Origin: Schizochytrium sp. TIO01
Taxonomy: Eukaryota > Sar > Bigyra > Thraustochytrida > Thraustochytriidae
Reading direction: 5' to 3'
NCBI GenBank assembly: GCA_004764695.1
Contig: SMSO01000004.1
Coordinates: 1,329,501-1,393,500, forward strand
DNA length: 64,000 nt
Positions within the stretch are counted from its first letter, which is position 1. Every line of letters starts with the position of its first letter. The notes beneath the pieces were generated by a model, which was not told where the DNA came from, did no database searches, and saw nothing but the letters and a program-made list of their open reading frames with translations. Position numbers and translations under genes: made by a program. Shown here one piece after another: positions 38,940 through 50,599 of this stretch.

Positions 38940-41900
38940 TTAAAGATTCAACATTTCCAATTCACCTTCATTTTTGGCATTGCTCCGCTTCGTGATTGTC
39001 CTGACGCCCTCACTGCCACCATTAGCAGATGCGTCAACACGCCTGTTATTGTGCGCAGGACGTGACTTGTCTTTACAGCAAGAACAACAGTTGTTGACAG
39101 GTTCATCGTCTTCATCAATACCAAGATACTGCTTTTCCTTCTCTCGATCAAAAGCTTGAGCTTCGAGATCATACGCTTTGGCCAGCTCCTCCTCTTCTTG
39201 AGCTTTACGCCGCCGGTCCATAATTCCGCACCAGCAGCAAATACCCAGAATGATGAGTACGACAATGGCGACCAATAGGTATCCAACTCCGTGCGGAATA
39301 GTGTTGAGAAAGGAGAAAAGACTTGTGACCTGGGGAAACAAGACTATTGTGAGAGTAATCACTACAAGAATGATGAAGACACAACAGAACTTGACGCAAA
39401 GGTCTGGTCCAAGGCATTCACGTAAAACATAAAAGGGGTTCCAGAAAAGTTTCCAGTTTAGACGTCCAACTGGCTTAGGGAGCTTTGGAAATCTATTTGG
39501 TTCAGAACGTCCGCCAGCATTTGAAAGGGTAGTCGATGCAACATCCTGACGAACTAATTCAATTGAAACCCAGAGTTTGCCCATATCACGTCTAACACCA
39601 TCCTCCATGACATATAGTTTTAATGCCTTTGAATTAGGGGGCTCTCGGTGTGACAAAACAGTGCTTGCCCATGGTGCATAAGTATTGATCAGCTCATCAG
39701 CTTCTCCGCGCTTTTCCTCCTCTTCTTGGCGAGCAGCATCTTCTTCCATGCGAACCTTTTGTTGTTGTTCTTTACGCTCACGTTTGCGCTCCTCTCGTAC
39801 TTTCTGGCGCTGTTTGCGTCTTGCATCACGAGCTGCAGTGCTATAGTGAGAGACCATGTCATCGGGATCAGCATTTGTTGCGGCAACCCCGGTGTACTCG
39901 TCAATTTTGATACTAATCTCTGACGCCTTGCGATCCGGAACCGCCTCAAGCTCGTCGCTCTCCTCCATACCCACTTGACCTGAAGCAGACTCGCTTTCAT
40001 GACCATTACTGTTTGTATGGAAGCTCGTTGAAGCAGCAATTGTGCTTTCCTTCTTTTGAATAGATGGTCCGCTCGTGATTGAGCTGTGTCCACTATCTTG
40101 GACATACTCTGGAGAGGTGGACATTGGAGCTTGAGGAGGTGGACGTGGCATTTTTCGATATCCCGAATCAAAGACCTCGTACCGTTCATCATTACGAAGA
40201 AATGCAGCACGTAAATGACTTGAAAGATCAAGAACAGTTTCTGCAATCAGGTCGTTCCACTTCGTGACGTCCCGATCCCATATCTGGAATGTAAGACGAC
40301 TCTTTAGCTTAGACAGCGGAAGCTTTATGTTCGGCATTTTAATTCGGTAGTTCCAGGAAGCCTTGCCTTTCTTTGCCCGCCAGTGAGTGTCCGTTTCCTT
40401 CCATGCCTTTTCGCTGAACCCGTTGAAATTACAACGCACATACAAATCATTCTGCTTAGTCAGAAAGTCAAAACTTGGTACATCCTCACACTTCCAAACG
40501 ATCACACGCATTTCATATACGGTGTCTTCTGGGGGGGCGACGTTCACCAAGGGGTATTTAATGGCTGTAGGTTGATCCATAATATCACACCACATTTCAA
40601 GTTTACCTTGCTCGAGTTGAGAGGTAGGGGTCCAAAGAGAGCGTAATTCAACTGGCTTTCGAAGATATGTCTCTACATCTGACACGTCCGCATCCTTGGT
40701 CTCCTCCAAAACCACCTTAGCAGCTTCCTCTTCGTCAAGTTCATCCTGCGTGCGTTCTTCAGTACTCTCACTAGCAGCGATTTGCTTCCATCGCTCACTG
40801 AACCAACGATCTTCAATGTCGATCGTGGTTTCACCAATTAGATCATCACTCGAGAACAGATCATAATCCATGGCACGAATGCGTAGTTGAGAGGGTCCTG
40901 GGAGCTCAGTGTGAATTGTGAAGTTCCGATAAAAGTTTGGATTGATGGAGTTGGCAATGTAATTCTTTTGATCACTGATCTTGTTACTACCCAGTTTCAA
41001 GATAAGGTATGGATCACTTTTACCACCTCCTACATCCATGGGGATAAAATTAAAGCCTTTGAGGACGTTGATACGAATCTCAACTGGACGAGGAATCAGC
41101 ATCTTCTCAAGCATGGCGGGAGCAAACACACCAATCTCTTCATCAAGTTGTTGGCGATTTGAAGGGGTATCATTGTCTAGGCAAACTCTCATGGCTGCTT
41201 TGAGGGTGCCCACCTTGCGAATGTTAGGTTTCAAGGTTTTGCCCAATAGAGATTTTCGAACGCGCTGGCCACGATATAAGGGAAAACTCTCAAATGGCGT
41301 AGGACCTAGCTCAGCCTCCAGCTCATGATCGTAGGCTTGACGACCTTTCATAAATTTGGGTAAAGGAAGAGGATCGTGATTCGGCCATTCCTCGAACTCT
41401 AATGTGGTATTTCCCACCATGGCATCAGAAATCACACTTTCTGTATCTGAAGGCAAAGAGTCATTAATGTCACTTGAAGCAGTTGAAAACACATCCTCGT
41501 CAGTGATGAATCCATCATCTTCATCATCATCTGCCATAATTGTGTCAGGATCTTCTTCACTACCTTGCATACCCAGTGGGTTATCTGTATTGACGGGTCT
41601 TGAAGTAAGTGCCAGAAACTTTTCGAGTTCGTGTTCTTCCTGAAGGCCATTTTCATTCTCAAGGTTGGGGTTACAGCTCGTATCCGGCGGAGTTCCTCCA
41701 GTGGGGACGTAGTCAGGTGAGGTTGGTACAAATCTCATCAGGTCAACGGCGCTTGTTGCCACAACCTCCTTCTGGAGCCCTCCTACCCGAGCATCTTGCA
41801 CTGCAATCTGCAGGCGAGGCAAAAAGATGAGATCTTCCGGGAGCTTGAAGCGCAGTTCAATGAGTTCGCCAAAGTTTGGATCAGTGCCTGTGGGTCGTTT

Positions 41901-44900
41901 ACTCCGTTTGGTTTTATGCACATTACGCTGACGAGACGCATCGCCGAGATGGAATTCTACCAAAGAGTTTTGAATAGGAATACCGCGATAGGCAGCAAGG
42001 TTACGCAAACCTAAGACAGCGATTTGCAATGTTACAGCTTGCCGAGTAACAGGGCGAATATCAGGAATAGGTGGCAATGGAGTTTGAGTTTTATTTCCAG
42101 CTGGCAACGGAATAAGCTCTAAGGAAATCAGCATGGCCGCATCTGCACAGTCACCAGGAGCGACTTGATAAAGAGCCTGCCATTCTGGCTTTGTATTTGT
42201 ATATGAGGCAGTTCCCTCTAAGACCAATGAAACTCGGGAAGAACCCAAATAGTCATCAGGGTCAAAGCGATCATAGTCATAAACATCAAGGATGGCTTGT
42301 GGGGCAAATCGTGCTGGGGGTAGCCTAACAAAAGGGAATGTGACAGTTTCATACCAAAGAGGATTATTGGTCTTGTTCCGACGTGTGATCTTTAGAGGTT
42401 TTTCACCCATGAGACGAATGTAAGCATAAGGGTCGCACATGCCATCACTATCTGCAGCAGGCAAATCTTTACCTTGATATACATGAACACGCACTGCGTA
42501 ATTTTCTTTGATCTTGAATGTATTGAGTGCTTCTTCATTCCAATCTGCATTTGTTTCTGCAGCAAGTTCCGCTGAACCGATACCCATTCTGACAAGCAAC
42601 GAGCCCGGGAAGTCTTCATCATCAAGGCGATTATTCGCTTTATCTTCTGCCAAAGTTATCCATTTAGGTTCACCCTTGAATCTTTCCAGGAGAATTTTCT
42701 CTGCACTGAACCTGGCATAAGAGATTGCATGACCTGTACTATCCTGAAGATAAAGGAATATATCCGGGACCTGTGCATTGTGCAATTGTGCTAAAAGGTG
42801 TTTGCGCAGGGCAGTGAATTGGTGTTCAAGATAATCAAGACGGGAGAGTTTGTCTTTTGTGCCCCCTGGGGTATTCTCTCCAGCGAAACCAGGAGGAGAC
42901 GGGTTACCTCTCGATTTCGTGCGCGCTGGGTCAGACCGCAATCGGAGCGCGTCATCAGGGATTTCTTTGCGCAGATCATGAATTGAGGTTTTCAATTGGT
43001 CATAGCTTTGAACAAGAGCCTGGATCCGTGGGCTTTCCCAGAGACGTAAAAGCTCATCAGGAAACTCAAACGCAGCTTCGTGTTTTTCAACCCATTCAAC
43101 AGTGCCACCGTCAGTAGGCATAAGGGCTTTAGATGAAAGCTTGTACGGACCAATTGACATGGCAGCCCCCACAGATGCACGCGATTTTAGCCCTATTGTA
43201 CCCTGGGTACGTGGGATGGAGCTACCCATGACAGCCCAGAAACGAACAATGTATTGTCGCGTAGGAGGCAGTAGGCTGCGTTTAATTGATCGAATGAATT
43301 TCTTGTGAATTACTTCGGGTTCGTCCGAGTCTTCATGGTCAATATAATCCTTGAAACTGAGCAGAAGACGACCCCTGTAGGCCGACGCCTTGCTTGGGTT
43401 CTGGTTCATTTCCTCAGCGTCGTCATTCCCGAAAAGACCACCCTTACGGGGAGCACCGTAGAGGATGAACCAGCGAGGATAGATTGCTCCTTTGCGCGGA
43501 TGTCTATCGCTTGCGCGAAGAACGTCTTGGTAGTTTACTAGAAGGGTGCTCACAAGATCGTTACTGGAGGCCTTGTCGTAGTCCCAAACGCTGATATTTA
43601 TATTTTTTGCAAGGCGTGGATTGAATGTTGGCATCCAAAGCTCCTCATTGAAGACTGCGCACAGGGATTCTTTGTGGCGATGAGCTTCAGGTCCAATCAT
43701 CTGTCGCGCAATGGAGCTTGACCGAGAAATCGAGACAACACCTGTCTTACACGGTGGGTTACCACTGAAGACCATTCTCACAAAGGCATCAATACCTTCT
43801 TTGCCTGTTATTTTCGAACGATCAAGGGCAGGGAGATCCTCTGCGAGATAGATCTGGGCGCGGAGAAAGCGTAACTCCTGGGTCACATTTGGAGGAAGGA
43901 GAACCTCCGCGATTTCCTCGTCATGTGCACCTGCATCATTTTTAGCGTCTTCGTCTTCATCAAGGTTGACGGTGTCACCTGGGCCAATCACAGTGACACT
44001 GACTTTGGCATAACCCTGAATCCCAGTATCTTTAGGATTCTTTTCGTCAATGAGTCCAATCCATTGATTCTTTTGTGAGTGGTTTTCAAGGTAGTATACG
44101 TCAATCATATTAAAAGTAAATGAACCAATAAGATCATTGCGACTGATCAAATCAGCATCATAGACAGAGAATTTAATCGTAGCGGCCTCTACAGTGGGGC
44201 TGTCCATATTCTCAAGGTCCAGGAACAGCTGCTCATCAAAGACACACGAGCGAACGCCCTTTTTGATGCCAGTACTACGCTTGACAGGCTTCCGTGCAGG
44301 TACATCGATAGAAACCGTACACACCGGGTCACTAGTACCACTTAAGTCCTCAGGATGAAGTTCACGTACTTCAATGACATGAAATATGACTCTGTAAGCA
44401 CCTGATTTAAGCTCAGTTTGCATTGCCCGCTCAAGGGCCTCTTGTTCTTTTCGTTGTTCTTCTTCATAGGCTTCTTTGGCCTCTTGGCGGTCATCCTCGG
44501 CCATGATGTCATCTTTACCTGCAACCGCCCCGTCCTTCCCATCATCCGAGGCAGCCTCGCTACTTGGAGCTACAGGGGCAGCGCCATCATCTAAATTGCC
44601 AGCTTCATCTTCAATATCCGAGTCGAAGCCAGCGCCTTCCTCGTCTTCCTCATCATCCAAGACACTAATGTGGCCTCCCTTCGCAGGCCTTGTAATGCCA
44701 ATGCGCGAGTAGACAGCGAGTCTCGTTTTGCCCCAGACGTGTCGCTTGTGGGTCCATCCAATGACAACGCGGAGCTCTCCAAATTCGCCTGTGGTACCGT
44801 AGGCGTCCGTGAGTTTGAGCCAGATGCCTCGGTTCACATCGCGTTTTTTCTCCACAAACTCTTGCTTAAGTTCGCGTACAGTATTCACGCTGATTTCTGC

Positions 44901-45221
44901 CATGCCCAAGAACGCCTTGGATATCGCGCGTTTGTCATAGATTTTGAACACGATCTTGGTCATTTTACTCCCTCGGGATCCAATAAAATCTACTCGCTCA
45001 TCCCAGTGAACCCGTCCATGGCTCTTACGCTCAACGCGAGTCGTGAACTCCTGTCCTGAAAATGCAACTTTTACGTACGGGTTCACAGTCTTCGCAGCGC
45101 TTTTGTTGTTGTTACCGCTGGACCCTGCATCGTCTCCAGTCACGAGCCCTCGGGCCTCTAGAATGCAGGCAAAAAGCACGTTCGGGTTCACAGCGCCGCC
45201 ACTCGCAGCCAAGCGTTCCAT
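38940..45221 (-). CDS. Ferlin-family multi-C2 membrane protein
   Basis: Ferlins are large tail-anchored proteins whose C2 domains bind Ca2+ and phospholipids during vesicle fusion and membrane repair. This 2093-residue protein shows about seven C2-like domains, near residues 11-140, 273-380, 450-595, 908-1010, 1058-1165, 1379-1475 and 1568-1680. Several carry Ca2+-loop aspartates, such as SDGMCDPYA and DVYDYDRFDPDDYLG in the fourth and GGGKSDPYL and MDYDLFSSDDLIG in the sixth. A helical, ferlin-like middle lies between the third and fourth. The end has NWKLFWNPF before the membrane, as in ferlins. Two hydrophobic helices then follow (about 1940-1965 and 1975-1997), and a Cys cluster (NNCCSCCKDK) lies in the tail, which may be palmitoylated. 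Known ferlins have one anchor. A Lys/Glu/Arg-rich coiled coil precedes the last domain. The start is the first ATG, 45221. Confidence 0.93.
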   Translation of the reverse strand: MERLAASGGAVNPNVLFACILEARGLVTGDDAGSSGNNNKSAAKTVNPYVKVAFSGQEFTTRVERKSHGRVHWDERVDFIGSRGSKMTKIVFKIYDKRAISKAFLGMAEISVNTVRELKQEFVEKKRDVNRGIWLKLTDAYGTTGEFGELRVVIGWTHKRHVWGKTRLAVYSRIGITRPAKGGHISVLDDEEDEEGAGFDSDIEDEAGNLDDGAAPVAPSSEAASDDGKDGAVAGKDDIMAEDDRQEAKEAYEEEQRKEQEALERAMQTELKSGAYRVIFHVIEVRELHPEDLSGTSDPVCTVSIDVPARKPVKRSTGIKKGVRSCVFDEQLFLDLENMDSPTVEAATIKFSVYDADLISRNDLIGSFTFNMIDVYYLENHSQKNQWIGLIDEKNPKDTGIQGYAKVSVTVIGPGDTVNLDEDEDAKNDAGAHDEEIAEVLLPPNVTQELRFLRAQIYLAEDLPALDRSKITGKEGIDAFVRMVFSGNPPCKTGVVSISRSSSIARQMIGPEAHRHKESLCAVFNEELWMPTFNPRLAKNINISVWDYDKASSNDLVSTLLVNYQDVLRASDRHPRKGAIYPRWFILYGAPRKGGLFGNDDAEEMNQNPSKASAYRGRLLLSFKDYIDHEDSDEPEVIHKKFIRSIKRSLLPPTRQYIVRFWAVMGSSIPRTQGTIGLKSRASVGAAMSIGPYKLSSKALMPTDGGTVEWVEKHEAAFEFPDELLRLWESPRIQALVQSYDQLKTSIHDLRKEIPDDALRLRSDPARTKSRGNPSPPGFAGENTPGGTKDKLSRLDYLEHQFTALRKHLLAQLHNAQVPDIFLYLQDSTGHAISYARFSAEKILLERFKGEPKWITLAEDKANNRLDDEDFPGSLLVRMGIGSAELAAETNADWNEEALNTFKIKENYAVRVHVYQGKDLPAADSDGMCDPYAYIRLMGEKPLKITRRNKTNNPLWYETVTFPFVRLPPARFAPQAILDVYDYDRFDPDDYLGSSRVSLVLEGTASYTNTKPEWQALYQVAPGDCADAAMLISLELIPLPAGNKTQTPLPPIPDIRPVTRQAVTLQIAVLGLRNLAAYRGIPIQNSLVEFHLGDASRQRNVHKTKRSKRPTGTDPNFGELIELRFKLPEDLIFLPRLQIAVQDARVGGLQKEVVATSAVDLMRFVPTSPDYVPTGGTPPDTSCNPNLENENGLQEEHELEKFLALTSRPVNTDNPLGMQGSEEDPDTIMADDDEDDGFITDEDVFSTASSDINDSLPSDTESVISDAMVGNTTLEFEEWPNHDPLPLPKFMKGRQAYDHELEAELGPTPFESFPLYRGQRVRKSLLGKTLKPNIRKVGTLKAAMRVCLDNDTPSNRQQLDEEIGVFAPAMLEKMLIPRPVEIRINVLKGFNFIPMDVGGGKSDPYLILKLGSNKISDQKNYIANSINPNFYRNFTIHTELPGPSQLRIRAMDYDLFSSDDLIGETTIDIEDRWFSERWKQIAASESTEERTQDELDEEEAAKVVLEETKDADVSDVETYLRKPVELRSLWTPTSQLEQGKLEMWCDIMDQPTAIKYPLVNVAPPEDTVYEMRVIVWKCEDVPSFDFLTKQNDLYVRCNFNGFSEKAWKETDTHWRAKKGKASWNYRIKMPNIKLPLSKLKSRLTFQIWDRDVTKWNDLIAETVLDLSSHLRAAFLRNDERYEVFDSGYRKMPRPPPQAPMSTSPEYVQDSGHSSITSGPSIQKKESTIAASTSFHTNSNGHESESASGQVGMEESDELEAVPDRKASEISIKIDEYTGVAATNADPDDMVSHYSTAARDARRKQRQKVREERKRERKEQQQKVRMEEDAARQEEEEKRGEADELINTYAPWASTVLSHREPPNSKALKLYVMEDGVRRDMGKLWVSIELVRQDVASTTLSNAGGRSEPNRFPKLPKPVGRLNWKLFWNPFYVLRECLGPDLCVKFCCVFIILVVITLTIVLFPQVTSLFSFLNTIPHGVGYLLVAIVVLIILGICCWCGIMDRRRKAQEEEELAKAYDLEAQAFDREKEKQYLGIDEDDEPVNNCCSCCKDKSRPAHNNRRVDASANGGSEGVRTITKRSNAKNEGELEMLNL

Positions 45222-47372
45222 GCTCGCCAACCACCGCGCCTCGGCAGACCCACGATGCCGGTGATCTGCCGTGCCTCCTAGTTGGTGCTTTGGTTCACGC
45301 GTTTCCTGTTTGTCATCATCATCGACTGATTATTTGGATACTCTTTTCTCTTCCTTTTTCATCATTTCATCATGAAATTATATATCTTTCACCACCACGT
45401 ACAGATCGAGGCTTGTCGAATCGTTTAGCCTACTGGAACGCTCTCTGAGGATACATAGCTTGAAGCACGTCGAAGCCTCTTCGAGTTGGGCAAGCCCAGC
45501 ACAAGGTCAACTTGGCGCTGAAAAGGAATCAATCAATGGATACCCATACTAAAGGTCCAAAAGTAGGAGGTACCTGGTGAATGTGTCTGTGTACATTTGA
45601 GAGTTCTTTTTCTCATCGACTTTCGTTCGATTTGTGTGCTCAGTCAGCTCTCAATAGGGATGAGTACTCTATGAATAGCTTCAGCCTTCAGTTCTATATC
45701 TGTACACGGCTAGTTAGTGTCCATAGCCTACTGGGCCTCTAGACTCCCAGGCCTCTAGGCGGTAGGTAGCTGCAACATTGCGTAGATCGCGTTCATAGTA
45801 ACCACTCGCGAACATGGTATATTGCTGTCGCTAGATTGCACTTAGAGACTCGTTTCACCACCTTTAATTTATTTGTTTTAATGTAGAAAGCCAAAAAAAG
45901 AGAAGGACAGATATCTATAGCTAGGGGCACACACAGGGGAAACAGTAGGAGTGGTTGGCACGGGCAAGCAATAGGAAGGGCAAAAAGCCATTATGAGGCG
46001 AATAGAGGAAGGGACAGAGCTCGTGAGTCGGCTATATTGCTGTTTTCTGATACTTAGGAGTGGAAAAACGTGATGATGCGAGTGAGAGAGGATGAAAGCA
46101 CAACCATGAAGACTGAGCACCAATAACGTGGTTGACAAGTGGTGGGCAGATGATTATTGTAGGAAGGCTGATATGATGGTCGATATTTGCAGGTTTCTTT
46201 GGCACAATTATGGACGCTGCGCAAGAAGGGCTCGTGGTATCAGTAGCATGACATGCGCTGCGATTGACCGTCCATTCGAACAATATTTGATGTCCATGAG
46301 ATTATTTGTTCAGGCTCACTCAAATCGGGCAGGGCGGGCACGGTGGGTGGGCGGGTTGTGGTGCTAAGTAGGGAATTTTTCTCGGTGTGTCAAGGCTGTG
46401 CTGTCCAAAATCTTAGCTTTGAGCGATTACTCAACGAGGAAACGCATTCAATGGATGGGCAAAAAAAAATTGAGCAAGGTCACACATGACTGAGCACACA
46501 CCCAAGAAAGAGGTTATTTTAGGAGTTGGTTCAGACGAAACCATCTGTTGTAGGGATGTCTTTAGAAACCTCAAATTATGTTCGTCTGGAATGTACTTTC
46601 TGAGAAGCAAACCGATTTTTGAGCTATAGTCCGAACACACACTACGCTACGTAAAGAGACTTTATCATTAAAGATGATTGAAGGTTCATCTTAACGTAAA
46701 TTTATTAATGCACATTCAAACTCCATTCACATGGTGGTCGCGCAAAGGAAAATGAACAAAGCCAAGTTTCTCTGACTAGGAAGACATACATCCATCTGAT
46801 CATACGAGTTAAATCCGAGCCAAAATACGCACTCACTAGTTTAAGGCAACTTCAATCAATTTGCATGAGTATTTAAATCTCAAAGCATATTAGCAATAGC
46901 TTTAATTCTAAGCAGATACACTAAAGTCAACGCCAGGGAATGCAACTACGGCAAGAAGGTTACCACGGAGGAACAAGCAATAAGGAAACTGACATGCGGG
47001 TTTTATTCCTCAAAGAAGCCCACTGTTCGTCATGAAAAACCTTTATGTACACCCTACAAGTATGAGCAAGCAAACTTGAGAAAACGAATCAAGCTTTGTT
47101 TTCCAGCTTCTAAAAGGATGTTTATCACAGGATATCTAAGTGGCTAAAGAAAGGCGAAGTAAAGGGAAACATGAGGGGGAAACATAAAATTCTTTTGTCA
47201 AATTTAGAAAGAATAAAGCCTTTGGTGTTGGACAAATAAGTTTGAAGAACAGCACAGAATATTTGATCAGCAACACTCAGACATGTCTTTGAGGAACAAT
47301 ATAAAGCAGTCTGAGCGTGAAGTTTGAAGGGTGCCTAACCTGTTAGCTAGGCTTGAATTGAACGGAGGAGAA
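45222..47372. other. Intergenic, no supported gene
   Basis: This 2.15 kb stretch begins with the ferlin promoter (minus strand) and ends with the 3' flank of the first transporter. Between them are short frames without recognisable motifs. A stretch near 46310-46360 is GC-rich (repeated GGGCGGG-like steps). No RNA gene was recognised. Confidence 0.55.
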
Positions 47373-48749
47373 TTATGAAGAGAACGAGGTGAGGTAACTC
47401 TCATGGTTGCACTGGAAGGGCACAGTACCAGTGTTGGAAAAGTTGTCGAGAAGAGAAATAACGTTGGCAGCAGTACCGGCAGTAAGAAGAACGAAGGAGT
47501 AGATGACGAGAACAATGAGGAAAATCTTTTGGTAGAGAGGGATCTCACGGTCGTTCTTAGAGTAGGCAAGCCAGTAGAACCAAATAGGTACCATGAAGGC
47601 GAGGATGGGTCCGAAGATGGATCCAAGAAGAGAAACGAGACTGTCGAAGAAGTAAACACCGTTGGAGACAACATAAGAGAAGATGAGAGTCACAAGAGAA
47701 ATGGCAAACCACACCAAACGACCCTTGATGCCGTTGTCTTCAATGGTGCTAGGGGAGATGATTTCGTGCATGTTGCGGTGGAAAGCGCAGGCAATAATAA
47801 AGTACGATACCATAAGGTGGAGACAGAGAAAAACGGCAGCAGTAGAAAGCAAGGCACCGTTAGTACTGGGGTCGACCTCCTTGAGAATTGAGTCACTAGC
47901 GTTCTCACCACTAAAAGTGTAGGAGACGAGACCGACGAGAAGGTAGAGACCGATTTGCACAGGAGCACTGATGTAGAAAGCCTTGGGAAAATCCTCCTTG
48001 TTGCGCATCTCAGCGATCATCTCAAAGTACACGTAGCAACCAAGGTAGGCAAAGGTAATCTTGGAAAGCGCGCCAAAGAAGTCAATCCAGGTAAGGTCAT
48101 CGGGGACTCCGCCATAGGTGGTCTCGCGGCCGGTAGAGTCCTTCATGTTGATGAAGAGGTAAATAAGAACGATGAAGATGGCACAGATGATGCAGGCAAA
48201 GTTGATCCAGAAAATCACACGAGCGGTGGTAAAGCTGCGAACCTGGATAGGAATAATGAGGGCACAGAAGGCAACAATACCCCACAGAGGATCACAGAGC
48301 TCCACACCCCAGAAAGCAATAGAGAGGGTTTGGGTCAATGCAAGAAAGTAACTCGACACAGTGAAGAGCATGTAAATGTAAGTACTGCCCTTAACGAACC
48401 ACTCATACACCTTGTTGTCAAAGATTTCCTCAGAAACAGAAGCATAAGAGCGGGCATTAGGGTAGTAGTGAGCGGTACGGTGAATAAGAATACCAATGTA
48501 GATGTTGCAAAATCCAAGGACGCCAATAAGGACAATGGCGAGGGCATATCCGACTTCGGCAAATGCAAGACCCATGGTAAGAACACCTACTCCAACAATC
48601 TCACCAATTTGAATCATACTGACGGTGCTCCAGTTAAGGTTGCCCTCGACACCGGAGTCGCTGCCATGGGGCGGAGTATCAACATCAACCCAGCCATCTG
48701 CAGCATCCACACGGGGAGTACCCACGACAACTTGACCGTTCTTAGGCAT
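47373..48749 (-). CDS. Amino acid/auxin permease (AAAP) family transporter, copy 1
   Basis: AAAP proteins are 10-11-helix carriers that move amino acids with H+ or Na+ across the plasma membrane or vacuole/lysosome. This 458-residue protein fits the family's length. After a ~35-residue hydrophilic N-terminus with GQVVVGTPRVDAADGWVDVD comes the first unwound helix, IGEIVGVGVLTMGLAFAEVG, with the family's small-residue substrate site. About ten more helices follow, including YFLALTQTLSIAFWGVELCDP and VSNGVYFFDSLVSLLGSIFGP. It ends in TGTVPFQCNHESYLTSFSS. The start ATG is unambiguous. Codon choice is strongly biased to C/G third positions, so its antisense strand stays open for 269 codons. That suggests high expression. 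It is paralogous to the gene ending at 57538. Substrate and membrane are not deducible from sequence. Confidence 0.93.
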   Translation of the reverse strand: MPKNGQVVVGTPRVDAADGWVDVDTPPHGSDSGVEGNLNWSTVSMIQIGEIVGVGVLTMGLAFAEVGYALAIVLIGVLGFCNIYIGILIHRTAHYYPNARSYASVSEEIFDNKVYEWFVKGSTYIYMLFTVSSYFLALTQTLSIAFWGVELCDPLWGIVAFCALIIPIQVRSFTTARVIFWINFACIICAIFIVLIYLFINMKDSTGRETTYGGVPDDLTWIDFFGALSKITFAYLGCYVYFEMIAEMRNKEDFPKAFYISAPVQIGLYLLVGLVSYTFSGENASDSILKEVDPSTNGALLSTAAVFLCLHLMVSYFIIACAFHRNMHEIISPSTIEDNGIKGRLVWFAISLVTLIFSYVVSNGVYFFDSLVSLLGSIFGPILAFMVPIWFYWLAYSKNDREIPLYQKIFLIVLVIYSFVLLTAGTAANVISLLDNFSNTGTVPFQCNHESYLTSFSS

Positions 48750-48911
48750 GGTTTATATTGAGTCTATGTTTCCAATTCAAGGAGAATAGTGTTTTGAGTT
48801 TTGGTTTTGTTGGCAAGCCAGGTTATGGTTTTGCTGCAGCTCTACGTGAGGTTTTGCATAAATCATGGTCACAATCTATTCTCAGTGCACGTGCAGAGGA
48901 AAATAAATTTG

Positions 48912-48920
48912 CTCGCTCAC
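48912..48920. promoter_or_regulatory. CTCGCTCAC motif upstream of transporter copy 1
   Basis: The nonamer CTCGCTCAC lies about 165 bases upstream of the copy-1 ATG, next to AAATTT. The identical nonamer, also beside AAATTT, lies about 125 bases upstream of copy 2 (59030-59038). Conservation in otherwise diverged upstream DNA suggests a shared regulatory site or a core-promoter element. This is inference from two instances. Confidence 0.35.
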
Positions 48921-50599
48921 CTCGCTCTAATTAACTCTAATGGAGATTTTATGCGCTGCTGCTTACAAAGCTGTGCACGCGACTTTTGTTTCTATAATAT
49001 TTTGAAAGTATATATAAGTGTTCATGAGGAATAAAATAAAATAATAACAATTACAAGACTTGGTGTTCGAGGCGAGCAGTTTTGCATTTTTAATGATTTA
49101 GTAGGGTGATAGTAGGAGAAACAATTTTTGCTCGCGAAAAAGAGACGCTATGCTCGCGATTGCTCGTGATCTGTTTGTAACTTGGCAAGTTGCTCAACTC
49201 TCCGCGGAAATTTGCGCTGAGAAATCGATAACTTCTGCTCGTGGTTTTCGTCGTGAATAATGAGACGCGCGGATTCGTACTAATATCTATAATTTGTTAA
49301 AGTTCAAGACAATAAAAAATGAGAATGAAAAATCTTTTTATTTACTTTAAATTTTAAAATTCAGAGGAAGTCACAGCAGATAAAAACACAGTTCTCGAAA
49401 AACAATGTGGAAGGCGATGAAAGTTACCATCCATGCCTCGTCGCAGCTGTTTAGCACTCGGACGTTTAAATAGCAATCTAATACCAGTCCTCGCCTATCT
49501 TGTTTGCACGTGCGGCCAATCCGCCTCAAGAAGACGGCTCTGCACAAAGAAAATAAGCTCTCAGGCAACGAGGTATCGTACAGCACGTGCAATCTTTTAA
49601 TCGCTTACTGTCTTCAGGGGAATGGTTCAAAGACCAGTCTCAAATCTTTTGACATACCACGCTGATGTTAATGAATTAAACAAATCGTTAGCGCAAGAAC
49701 CGTCTGACACCTTGCCTTATCATATTCGACGTTGACGGTAGTCTCGGCAAATATTACATTCTATGTTTCATCATTATCTCCGCAATTGATTGCCAAAATT
49801 CATGAATTCGTCTCAACAGTGCGTTTAGCGCTGATCACTTAACTCACTACATGAATTATCACCGATGGTAGTTTAAACACCCCATTCCACATCTCATCAT
49901 CAGCTTTTAAGAATTAACTTGAAGGTCATCTCGACGATGGGTTTTACATTGTGACTAATGTTTTGGTGAATGGATTTTAAATTGCTTAAAAGAAAAAACT
50001 CTACCATTTGTCAGGCCATTTTGTCTCGCGGTGTGGAGCCTAAACAGAGAGGATTGGACACAAACCTATTATCCAATCCAAAAAGCGATTTGCACCTATT
50101 ACGATGCGAAGAAACTCAGATTTACACTTCGGGAGCCATCAAAAGAGAACAAAAACTGATACTACTTCATTTTAAAAAAATAGTAATGTTTCAAGAATTT
50201 AGAGGAGGTCCCAAAACTCAAGCCCTCGTCAGTTGAAGCAGCGTAGGTTTGTGTGCAAAACTGATGAGCAACCTGGGAGGCGAGCTTGCGCATTACGCTA
50301 GTTGTAGAATTTAAACAGAGATTCAGAGTCAAAAATTAGAAATCGATATTTATTCTCTCACTTTTTCTCCTTCCTGCTATTCTAAGTTCCTATTGCCTCT
50401 AACTAAGTAGTACCTTGTAATTATCACACTGAGGAAAATACTAAAACCTGATGGTGAAAAAAGTGAAAAGAGAGCTCACGCACTTGTGTTAAGTGTAGCA
50501 AATGATGAGAGGACATCAAAATTTGACTCGCTAGTGTTGGTAGTGAGTCGTCATCATCAGGCAAATTGGCTTCGGTCTGATTTTTTATAATTTTTTAAC

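Noticed and set aside
47955..48761. Plus-strand open frame of 269 codons opposite the copy-1 transporter
   Set aside because: It lies wholly antisense to a certain transporter gene, begins at TTG, and its composition mirrors the G/C-ending codon bias of the sense strand. It is a by-product of codon choice.
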